32,194 bases of DNA from Aestuariivita sp. (GTDB taxonomy: Bacteria; Pseudomonadota; Alphaproteobacteria; Rhodobacterales; Rhodobacteraceae). Below, piece after piece: positions 8,394 to 16,397 of this stretch (within the stretch, counting starts at the first letter, position 1; the number at the start of each line of letters is the position of its first letter). The notes beneath the pieces are model-generated. The model saw only the letters and a list, made by a program, of their open reading frames with translations, was not told the origin of the DNA and ran no database searches. A program made the position numbers and the translations under genes. The stretch is taken from the NCBI GenBank assembly GCA_026710045.1, contig JAPORU010000138.1:1-32194 (forward strand). The letters are read 5' to 3'.

Positions 8394-9848
8394 ATGATGT
8401 CAGGTACAGACAAGAATGATAGCTTAAAAAGTTCTGGCTTAGACCTGGCCACTCTTCAGGAGCATATTCGGGCAGTATATATGGATGATGAGCGACCCTG
8501 GGTCATCGGATATAGTGGTGGAAAGGATTCAACTTGCGCTCTGCAACTGATTTGGGGTGCGGTTCGTACGGTGCCAATTGAGAAAAGATATAAGCCTATT
8601 TTTGTATTGAGCTCGGACACGTTAGTAGAGACCCCCATTATTGTTAACTATATCAACGAAACCTTGGCTAACATCAATGCGGCTGCAGAAGCTCAACAAA
8701 TGCCCATTTCTGCACAAAAGGTCGTTCCAGAGATATCCGATAGTTTCTGGGTTAACCTTATCGGTCGCGGGTATGCTGCTCCTTCAAAACGGTTTCGATG
8801 GTGCACAGAACGGCTCAAGATCAACCCAGCCAATGCATTTATCAAAAACCGTGTTGAAGAGCACGGCGAGGTTGTGATGGTGTTGGGTGTCAGATCATCT
8901 GAGAGTGCGACACGCGCGCAAGTTATGTCGTTGCACAAGATTGAGGGAACAGCTCTTTCACGCCATTCTACGTTGCCTGGAGCGCTAGTCTTCACACCAA
9001 TTGAAACATTTAGCGTGGATGATGTTTGGACCTTTCTCTTACAAAACCAATCCCCCTGGGGTTCTGATAACCGCGACCTTCTGGCAATGTACCGCAATGC
9101 ACAGGCTGGGGAGTGTCCCCTCGTTGTCGATAAGCAAACCGCAAGCTGTGGCAATTCTCGTTTCGGTTGCTGGGTATGCACAGTGGTTCAGAAAGACAAA
9201 GCTATGGAAGCATTAGTTGAGAATGGCGAAGAATGGCTTGAGCCACTTTTAGATCTTCGCGACGAGCTGGCTGAGACACAGAATCCAGACAGAAAGCGAG
9301 AGTTTCGAGGCTTCAAGCGGCGCGATGGTTCTGTAACTTTTGTTGGTAATTCTGAAACGTCTATTCCAGGACCATATCTCTTTAGCTATAGAAAAGAAAT
9401 TCTACGAAAACTTCTTGAAGCTCAGAAGCAAGTAAATGTTAACGCGCCGCCAGGCGAGAAAGTGGTTCTTATTCAAGATGAAGAGCTTCGTGAAATCCGC
9501 CGTATTTGGCGCAGCGAGGAGGGCGATTGGGGTGACGCCGTATCGGAAATTGTCAAATTGGTAACAGGTCAAGGGTTACCAAAAGAGGCAGCTGACGATT
9601 TCGAGTTTCAAGCTGATGATGCCAAGATCTTGGCAGAAATTTGTGATAAGCACGACCTACAACCACGTCTTATGGCACAGCTTCTTGAAGCCGAACGCTC
9701 GGTGTACGGGCTTAAGCGACGTACACTCATTCACAGAAAGATAGCTTCAATTCTCGAACAGGAGTGGCGAGACGAAACCACGGTTCTGAATGAACGCAAA
9801 AAGTTTCTCAACAAGTGTAAAAATACTTCGTCCGATGCGTCAATTTAG
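8394..9848 (+). CDS. dndC: DNA phosphorothioation protein DndC
   Basis: A 484-aa PAPS-reductase/ATP-pyrophosphatase-like enzyme. The PP-loop SGGKDST is at residues 41-47, activating the DNA or sulfur intermediate with ATP. Five cysteines fit the DndC pattern: Cys137 (RWCTERLKI), Cys241, and the cluster SCGNSRFGCWVCT with Cys252, Cys259 and Cys262, which would bind the 4Fe-4S cluster. A further motif GVRSSES at 165-171 is typical. DndC works with DndA, D and E to replace a non-bridging phosphate oxygen by sulfur in the DNA backbone. Length is normal. It heads the cluster, with dndD eight bases downstream. Confidence 0.95.
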   Translation: MMSGTDKNDSLKSSGLDLATLQEHIRAVYMDDERPWVIGYSGGKDSTCALQLIWGAVRTVPIEKRYKPIFVLSSDTLVETPIIVNYINETLANINAAAEAQQMPISAQKVVPEISDSFWVNLIGRGYAAPSKRFRWCTERLKINPANAFIKNRVEEHGEVVMVLGVRSSESATRAQVMSLHKIEGTALSRHSTLPGALVFTPIETFSVDDVWTFLLQNQSPWGSDNRDLLAMYRNAQAGECPLVVDKQTASCGNSRFGCWVCTVVQKDKAMEALVENGEEWLEPLLDLRDELAETQNPDRKREFRGFKRRDGSVTFVGNSETSIPGPYLFSYRKEILRKLLEAQKQVNVNAPPGEKVVLIQDEELREIRRIWRSEEGDWGDAVSEIVKLVTGQGLPKEAADDFEFQADDAKILAEICDKHDLQPRLMAQLLEAERSVYGLKRRTLIHRKIASILEQEWRDETTVLNERKKFLNKCKNTSSDASI

Positions 9849-9856
9849 ACCGAAAC

Positions 9857-11812
9857 ATGATTCTTAACTCATTGCGCATCTTTAACTTTGGCCTTTATGG
9901 TGGGGAACATTACTTTGATCTTGCATCGGATCTGGAACATCATCGACCGGTAGTCTTAGTTGTTGGTCACAATGGAGCTGGTAAAACAACCTTTCTGGAG
10001 TCCGTGCGGCTAGCGCTTTATGGCAAACGTGCTCTTGGACCCCGCATTGGACAAGCCGAGTATCAGCGGTATCTTTTGAAACAGATCAACAATTTCGCTG
10101 CGGACCGGCAGGCATCCGTTGAATTAGCATTCAAGTGTCAATACCTTGGCAATGAAGACAATTATATGGTGCGCCGCACTTGGACGGCTCGAGATACTGT
10201 CGTTGTTGAAAATCTTGAGTTTGAACGCAATTATAAACCGGTTGATGATATCCCGAGAGAGGATTGGAACCATTATCTTGAAGATATTATCCCAGTCGGT
10301 GTCTCGCAACTCTTTTTTTTCGATGGCGAGAAAATTCAAGAAATTGCCGACAATCAACAAAATAATGGATTAACAGAAGCGATCAAGTCACTGCTCGGTA
10401 TCGATATCCTCGACCAACTCCGAAGTGATCTCGCATTATATAAATCTCAAAGTGTGGACCGGGATGGAAATGTTGATCTTAAGAGAATCCAATGTGATCT
10501 CGACACCGCTCGGTCTGATTTGATTTTGATAGAAGAAGAAATTAAGTCATTGTCTCAAAGGCGTGTGCAGTTTGCACGGCGCAGTGAAGTATCTCAAAAG
10601 ATCTTCGAACAAGAAGGTGGCAGTATTGCGTTGAGTCGCGACGCACTGTTAGATGAGTTGAAACGAGTTGAAACCGATCTGACTAAGCACGTTAACATCC
10701 TTAAGTCACATGTGAATGGTATGGCTACTTTTGCATTGGCTCCAAAACTATTGGCAAAGTTTTCAACTGATGTAAAGAAAGTACGGACTCAACAGTCGGA
10801 TCAAGCTATCGAAGCTTTTATTTCAAGTTTTGAAGATGCGATAATCGCGGACGATTCTGCTGAATGGACGAGCGCTCATTTTACAACCCTTCGTGATTTT
10901 GCTCGCATTCGTCAAGTCTCAAACTCAAGCATGACATTGAGCGCAGAACCTAAATGGATCATGGGAAAGTTAGCGGAGATTGCAGACGAACGGATGAAGG
11001 TCGTAGCTCTTGCAATGCCTTTGGCTAATTTGCAGAAGCAGCGCGTCGCTTTGAAAGAGCAGTTAAAGAACTTCCGACCTGGTGCGTCTGCAGTTGCTTT
11101 TGAAGATCTTAAAAAAGCGGAATTTGAGCTTGGGGTAGTTGAAACCAAGCTCAATCGAAAACAAGCGGAAGCGGGTCGCGTGTCCGCATTGATTGAACGA
11201 TTAGAACGTGAATTACGCAAAACCCAAGATGCTGTGTTCGCATTGGCTAAGGCAGACGAAAAGAGGGACTTGGCTACACGAGCGCAAGCTGCTTTAAAAG
11301 ACTATGAGGAGCGGATCGTCAAGTTACGCCTCTCCTCGCTTTCTAGGCATTTCATCGAAGCTTTTGGCGGTTTAGTAACCCGCAAGTCTCTTGTGTGTGA
11401 GGTCATTGTGGATCCGAATACATTTCAGTTGAAGCTATTAGGTGAAGCAGGAAATGAAATTATAACCTCGGAACTATCGGCCGGTGAGCGGCAACTTTTT
11501 GCAATCTCAATGCTTTGGGCACTGGGCAAAACCAGCGGACGTGCACTTCCGATGATTATTGACACCCCTCTTTCGCGTCTCGACCAGCAACATCGGATGA
11601 ACTTGATGTCGAACTATGTGCCACACACCAGCGCCCAAGTTATCATGTTGTGTACCGATACAGAATTAACGCCCGATTTATCCGAAGCTATCGCTCCCTA
11701 TGTGAGCCGGCAATTTGAGATCAGCACGGTTCTTGGCGGACAACATACAGAGGTCAAATTGATGGACCCCAATTTGAACATGCAAGTCTTGGAAATGTCT
11801 CATGCATATTAA
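9857..11812 (+). CDS. dndD: DNA phosphorothioation ATPase DndD
   Basis: A 651-aa SMC/Rad50-like ATPase. Walker A is GHNGAGKT at residues 37-44; the family block FFFDGEKI is at 153-160; a long charged coiled-coil region fills about 190-490; the ABC signature segment ELSAGERQ is at 539-546; Walker B ends at Asp569 (MIIDTPLSRLD). DndD is thought to nick or remodel DNA and to supply energy for sulfur insertion at short sequence motifs. The gene begins eight bases after dndC with a poor ribosome binding site, suggesting coupled translation. It is paralogous to the ATPase at 18709-20760 in the same cluster. Confidence 0.93.
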   Translation: MILNSLRIFNFGLYGGEHYFDLASDLEHHRPVVLVVGHNGAGKTTFLESVRLALYGKRALGPRIGQAEYQRYLLKQINNFAADRQASVELAFKCQYLGNEDNYMVRRTWTARDTVVVENLEFERNYKPVDDIPREDWNHYLEDIIPVGVSQLFFFDGEKIQEIADNQQNNGLTEAIKSLLGIDILDQLRSDLALYKSQSVDRDGNVDLKRIQCDLDTARSDLILIEEEIKSLSQRRVQFARRSEVSQKIFEQEGGSIALSRDALLDELKRVETDLTKHVNILKSHVNGMATFALAPKLLAKFSTDVKKVRTQQSDQAIEAFISSFEDAIIADDSAEWTSAHFTTLRDFARIRQVSNSSMTLSAEPKWIMGKLAEIADERMKVVALAMPLANLQKQRVALKEQLKNFRPGASAVAFEDLKKAEFELGVVETKLNRKQAEAGRVSALIERLERELRKTQDAVFALAKADEKRDLATRAQAALKDYEERIVKLRLSSLSRHFIEAFGGLVTRKSLVCEVIVDPNTFQLKLLGEAGNEIITSELSAGERQLFAISMLWALGKTSGRALPMIIDTPLSRLDQQHRMNLMSNYVPHTSAQVIMLCTDTELTPDLSEAIAPYVSRQFEISTVLGGQHTEVKLMDPNLNMQVLEMSHAY

Positions 11813-12176
11813 CAAGTTTCGGATTTCAGCAATGGCAACGGGCCAGGTAAGGATCATCTCTCAAAGAGCAGGCTTAACACCAAACCTTGTGTGTCGTATG
11901 GCAATGTTATCATCCTTTGAGGCAGGGCCTGTCGCTGGTACTTTGGAAGATACAACCAAAGGTCAAGAGTTCAACGCTTATACATTGTTTGGAGACTTCC
12001 ATCCGTTGTTTATCGATCTTTTGAAATATGTCGAATTTGGCCTTGTGGATAGAAAGGTAGCCGATAGCGAATTGTTGGAACGTTTACGCCTTCACATTGA
12101 CCGTGGTGTTCGACAACTGGCCGTAAGGCTTAAGTCTCCGGAAGATGTCGCCGATTTGATTTCAGAAGGTGTCTAA
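11802..12176 (+). CDS. dndE: DNA phosphorothioation protein DndE
   Basis: A 124-aa basic protein that fits DndE: the N-terminal ribbon-helix-helix-like part contains LTPNLVCRMAMLSSFE (compare 'wNvlcR.A...SLe'), followed by GQEFNAYTLFGDFHPLFIDL and a C-terminal LHIDRGVRQLAVRLKSPEDV. DndE binds DNA, with a reported preference for nicked duplex, and belongs to the modification complex. It overlaps the end of dndD by 11 bases and the start of dndA by 8, which strongly implies one transcript. Confidence 0.9.
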   Translation: MHINKFRISAMATGQVRIISQRAGLTPNLVCRMAMLSSFEAGPVAGTLEDTTKGQEFNAYTLFGDFHPLFIDLLKYVEFGLVDRKVADSELLERLRLHIDRGVRQLAVRLKSPEDVADLISEGV

Positions 12177-13341
12177 GGCTCTGATGGTCCCTATTTACCT
12201 TGATCATAATGCGTCTACACCGATTGACCCAGATGTATTGGAAACAGTCAGTCGGGTCAGTCGGGACAATTACGCCAATCCTTCTAGTATCGAACATAGG
12301 TTAGGCGCTGCATCTGCCAAGATTGTGGAGAGGGCTCGCGCACAGATCGCAGACCTAGTTCATAGCAAGGAAACCGAAATTATTTTCACGGCTGGTGCTA
12401 CTGAAGCAAATAATCTCGCGATCCTTGGTGTCTATCCAAACATAAAGACCGCTGGACGGTGCCATGTCGTAACCTCCAAGATTGAACATCCTTCAGTTTT
12501 GGCGTGCTTTGATCATCTTGAAACTCAGGGGATGTCGGTCACACGCTTGAATGTAGATGAAAGTGGAAAAGTATCGTTGGATGAATTGGCTGATGCTTTG
12601 AGTGAGGAGACGGGTCTGGTCTCGATTATGGCGGCCAGCAATGAAACAGGTGTGTTGCAACCAATTCTTGAGGCGGGCTATCTCGCCGAAGAGGTAGGAG
12701 CACTGTTTCACACAGATTTTTCACAAGCTTCAGCTCTTGTTCCGTTGGATCTTAAAAATTCGCCAATACATATGGCGAGTTTTTCTGGGCACAAAGCTTA
12801 TGGGCCAAAGGGGGTAGGTGCACTCTATCGTTCAATTCGAAGGCCGAGAGTGCACCTAGCACCAGTTATTTATGGTGGGGGCCAGGAGAAGGGTTTAAGA
12901 TCTGGGACTTTGAACACCCCGGGGATTGCCGGTCTCGGTCACGCCTTTGAACTTATTGCAAAGAATATAGATCATGATAGGGAGCGGATCGGATCACTTC
13001 GAACCGAACTTGAAAAAGAACTACAAGCAAAACTTCAATTAAAGATCAATGGTGATCCCAAGTTACGGCTGCCTAACACGACGTCACTGACCATCGATGG
13101 GGTGGTCCCGCAGGCATTGATGCAAAAGTTGAAGAATGATGTATGTTTCTCAGCTTCGAGCGCATGCGCTACGGAACATGTTGAAACCTCACATGTGTTG
13201 CTCGCAATGTTCGGCGATACGCAAAGATCGCGCAGTGCTTTCCGAATAGGTTTAGGTAGACAAACAAAACAGGAAGACATTGGACGGGTCGTAGATCTCT
13301 TCACTAGCGCCGTATCGGAACTATTGCTTTTGCGAACATGA
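12169..13341 (+). CDS. dndA: Cysteine desulfurase DndA (IscS-like)
   Basis: A 390-aa PLP-dependent cysteine desulfurase that supplies persulfide sulfur for phosphorothioation and cluster assembly on DndC. It begins YLDHNASTPIDPDV, with GATEANN at 77-83, His107 (IEHPSV), Asp183 (HTDFSQ), the PLP lysine in SGHKAYGPKG at Lys209, and the catalytic loop SSACAT with Cys331. The given start is GTG, overlapping dndE; the ATG five codons later (12184) is an equally good start. Having dndA at the end of the set (order C-D-E-A) rather than divergent and separate matches the DndCDEA arrangement reported for Pbe-type systems. Confidence 0.93.
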   Translation: MSKALMVPIYLDHNASTPIDPDVLETVSRVSRDNYANPSSIEHRLGAASAKIVERARAQIADLVHSKETEIIFTAGATEANNLAILGVYPNIKTAGRCHVVTSKIEHPSVLACFDHLETQGMSVTRLNVDESGKVSLDELADALSEETGLVSIMAASNETGVLQPILEAGYLAEEVGALFHTDFSQASALVPLDLKNSPIHMASFSGHKAYGPKGVGALYRSIRRPRVHLAPVIYGGGQEKGLRSGTLNTPGIAGLGHAFELIAKNIDHDRERIGSLRTELEKELQAKLQLKINGDPKLRLPNTTSLTIDGVVPQALMQKLKNDVCFSASSACATEHVETSHVLLAMFGDTQRSRSAFRIGLGRQTKQEDIGRVVDLFTSAVSELLLLRT

Positions 13342-13418
13342 TAGCTCGGCTGCTTGCATCAGAGTGATTAGCGTTTATGCCTCCGCTTTGATAATTTGAA
13401 CGGAATATTGGGACTAAC

Positions 13419-16397
13419 GTGTTATTTGAGTATATCATTAGGGGCGCTAACAATATGCTGTCAATGCTGAGCAAAAGACTCACAGCTCTTGCTCGCATAG
13501 CAGAAACAGAGTTGGTCTCGGAATTTGATACCAATGAAGTGAGAATCGAACCAGATCAATCACGTACCGACGCGAACCGTGACACTGCGCAACAGACTCA
13601 AAGCCAAGGTCGGAATGAAAGTGCTTCTTTGTCATCAAGACGAGAAGAGAGACATTTATCTAAACTTGTTTTGGAGACTTCATCTGAAGGAGTTCGCTAT
13701 ACCGAGGGTGTAACGGTACGTAAAGATTGCGAATTTCAGCAGCACAAGAATAATTCTAGGGTGTCAAGACAACGGCTCCAACAAAATCCAGACTACACAT
13801 CGCAACGCGGCGTGCCTATTGTCTCTCAATCGACACCACGAGACGAATATATTTCAGATCTGGTGATGAGAAGCTACGTATCAGCACGTTTAATCAATGC
13901 ATTTCAGAATACTAAAGACGACTTGCGTACGGTAACAGTCGATTCTTATATGTTATCACCTGACACAGCCCTCGCGAGATTTAAACAGTTCAAAAAATTT
14001 GACGAAAAGACCGCACTTGAACTTGATAATTTGGTGCGAAACTATGCGCGTGAAATCCATCAAAAGAAAAGAGATACATCAGATAACATCGTTGAGGTCA
14101 TAAGTCAAGCGGATTGCTCTGTACGCCTTCACAACGCGATCGTCGCAAATGCGGATTGGTTGCCGATCAGTACTGTTCAGAGTTATATGAGGTCGCCGGA
14201 GTACGCGCGGCAAATCTTCTTAAAACTACCAAACCTTGGTCGAAAATCCGCAGATGAACTCGACAAAATCATCCGGAATTTTGTATCGAATTCGGTTGAA
14301 AGATCAGGTGACAACGACAGAGTGCCTGATGTTGGAAATCTTTATCAAAAAGCGATGCAAGCGGCCGAGGTCTTTTTTTCTGATCTATATTATCCTGATG
14401 AACTCTTTGAATGGTCTCCTCCAGTTCGGCTGGCAAATCTATTAAAGGTTGACCAAGAAAGGTACGCCACCCGATTTTTTGATTTTTTACGGACTTATGA
14501 TGAGATAACCGCCCGCTTACTTTCCCTGAGGAATTGTGGTGGCAAGAGTATTGAGCAGCTCAATGAAATTGTCTCTCAGTTGGTTAAGGCCCGGTTATCG
14601 GCTTGTGGCGCAGATAAAGGGATTGAACCGAATCTGCGACGGTTGGTGCGAGGTGAGAAGCTACATCAAGATGAGCTCAACGAAATTATTGCACTGGAGA
14701 AGCTACGGCCAGAAAACATCCGAACTACTGAAGTGGTTTCCGTTGAAAACCTTAGTCTTTTTGAACTTATCTCTGCGTCAATTTCAACGCTTGAAGAAAG
14801 ACAGCAAGACATCTTACGGCGACGATACGGCATTGAGAAAGAAAGGACCGAAACACTTGAGGAAGTCGCAGCGAGCTACAATGTAACGCGCGAACGCATT
14901 CGACAAATCGAAAAAAAGGCGAAGCAAAGGATCGCGAACAAGAGAATGGTGAAAACACTTGTTGCGGCTTTGAAACGGGAAGACACATTGGGGACGCTCT
15001 TCAAGGATCGAAAAATCGTTTCCGAGGAACAGCTTGGTATTGTCAGCAAAAATCTAAAGGTTGAGGAACGTTTTGCAATTAATTTGGCATATGGAGATAT
15101 GAGATCGTTTCTTAATGCAGAGACTGTTCATACCAAAGCAGGTTGGGTGCGAGAACAATACCTACATTTGGTAGGCCACAAGCCAGAAAACTTATTAGAA
15201 TCGTTGAGGCAGAGAATCGTATCCGTGATTCGCGATTTGTCCCTTCCTATTCGCTTGTCTCGGGTGGCATCCTTGATGCCTGACTACCCGGTCTCGGTCA
15301 TCAAAGATGAGCTTTCTAAAAAATTAGACGCCTCGTTCAAAGGTGATATCGTTAGTGCAGCTCCACGTTTGCCAAGCTCTGTACGATGTATATTGATCCT
15401 CCGTGAAGCCGGACACGCCATGCACTGTGAAGAAATCCGAGCAAGGATGCATGAGGTCTTTGGGAAAGACGAAAGTATCGGTCACATTGGGAGTACGCTA
15501 GCTCGATTGGAAGAAGCGCTTATCGTCAAGAGAGGTACATATAATCTATATGAGAATCTTGGACTCACGCATAGTGAACTAATAGAGATACGGGATCGAG
15601 CATTTTACTATATGGAAACCATTGGTGGATTTGTAAACACAAAAGTGCTTTTTTCCCAGTTGTTTCAAGGTGAGACAGAACGCTTTGGAGCCGCTTTTGG
15701 ACATTACATGCTTTTGGGAATTTTGCAGGACGATAAACGCTTCGAAACAAAACCTGGTCTAATGATTGGTCTTGCGTCGGAGAACGGAGAAAGTGAGTTT
15801 CGGGGTCTTGGCGAGGACATATTGGCGATTCTCTCAGAAGCTAAACACGCTATGACGCTGATGGAGATTGCAAACGAACTCAAAGGACGGAGAGATGTTC
15901 AGGTGACGTCTATCTCGATTGGCCTCGAAAATTCGTCTGAAGCAGTTTCTGTCGGTCAAGGACGTTTTGATCTAACGACAAGAGTGATTGGGAACTCTGA
16001 ACGCCAGAATGACTTAATATTTGCTAGCGCGATTTCTTTAGCGGACGGTGAAAGAACAGTGTTTGCTCTCTCAGACATTTTGCGTTCAGTATGGGGAGAT
16101 ATCTCGACAACGTCTCTACTGAGTTTTCTTAAGAGCCACCAACATTTTCAGACTAATCAAAACATAGTTGTCGTAGTTGACCTCCCAAAAGCTGTTTCTG
16201 AGTACATTGACATACGTAATCAAGTACTAAAGCAGGAAGATACAGGGTTATTCGATCTCGAAGCAATACGTAAGGCACTGAGATCAAATGGGGCGTCTGA
16301 CCTGACGCAACTCGACTACATGTTCGTTGACAAGAATGAGGTAGACAGTAATGAAAAAATGCTGCGGAAGATCTTAGGTGATTTTGGTATTGAGTAA
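13419..16397 (+). CDS. Large RNA-polymerase-like DNA-binding protein: alpha-CTD-like repeats, sigma-70 region 4 and winged helices
   Basis: A 992-aa protein. After a low-complexity, Ser/Gln/Arg-rich N-terminus (about 30-140) come three repeats resembling the helix-hairpin-helix of the RNA polymerase alpha C-terminal domain: about residues 154-210, 234-290 and 335-392. The first two share 'S.RL.NA', 'TV.SYM.SP', 'ELD..vRN'; the second has PNLGRKSADELDKI, close to alpha-CTD 'pNfGrKSldEi'. A clear sigma-70 region 4 follows at about 448-512 (LEERQQDILRRRYGI, VTRERIRQIEKKA). Beyond are winged-helix-like segments, for example about 650-715 and 800-865. No core-binding sigma region 2 is visible. It follows dndA by 77 bases and its stop overlaps the next ATG (TAATG). 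By position it would correspond to the first gene of a PbeABCD set. GTG start uncertain; ATG at 13455 is an alternative. Confidence 0.8.
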   Translation: MLFEYIIRGANNMLSMLSKRLTALARIAETELVSEFDTNEVRIEPDQSRTDANRDTAQQTQSQGRNESASLSSRREERHLSKLVLETSSEGVRYTEGVTVRKDCEFQQHKNNSRVSRQRLQQNPDYTSQRGVPIVSQSTPRDEYISDLVMRSYVSARLINAFQNTKDDLRTVTVDSYMLSPDTALARFKQFKKFDEKTALELDNLVRNYAREIHQKKRDTSDNIVEVISQADCSVRLHNAIVANADWLPISTVQSYMRSPEYARQIFLKLPNLGRKSADELDKIIRNFVSNSVERSGDNDRVPDVGNLYQKAMQAAEVFFSDLYYPDELFEWSPPVRLANLLKVDQERYATRFFDFLRTYDEITARLLSLRNCGGKSIEQLNEIVSQLVKARLSACGADKGIEPNLRRLVRGEKLHQDELNEIIALEKLRPENIRTTEVVSVENLSLFELISASISTLEERQQDILRRRYGIEKERTETLEEVAASYNVTRERIRQIEKKAKQRIANKRMVKTLVAALKREDTLGTLFKDRKIVSEEQLGIVSKNLKVEERFAINLAYGDMRSFLNAETVHTKAGWVREQYLHLVGHKPENLLESLRQRIVSVIRDLSLPIRLSRVASLMPDYPVSVIKDELSKKLDASFKGDIVSAAPRLPSSVRCILILREAGHAMHCEEIRARMHEVFGKDESIGHIGSTLARLEEALIVKRGTYNLYENLGLTHSELIEIRDRAFYYMETIGGFVNTKVLFSQLFQGETERFGAAFGHYMLLGILQDDKRFETKPGLMIGLASENGESEFRGLGEDILAILSEAKHAMTLMEIANELKGRRDVQVTSISIGLENSSEAVSVGQGRFDLTTRVIGNSERQNDLIFASAISLADGERTVFALSDILRSVWGDISTTSLLSFLKSHQHFQTNQNIVVVVDLPKAVSEYIDIRNQVLKQEDTGLFDLEAIRKALRSNGASDLTQLDYMFVDKNEVDSNEKMLRKILGDFGIE

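Noticed and set aside
8394-13341. Reading the cluster as a classical dnd restriction-modification locus
   Set aside because: No dndF, dndG or dndH (dptFGH) gene is present; the downstream genes have other architectures.
13419-16397. Calling the 992-aa protein a primary or alternative sigma factor
   Set aside because: Only region 4 is recognisable; region 2, needed for core binding and -10 recognition, is not seen.
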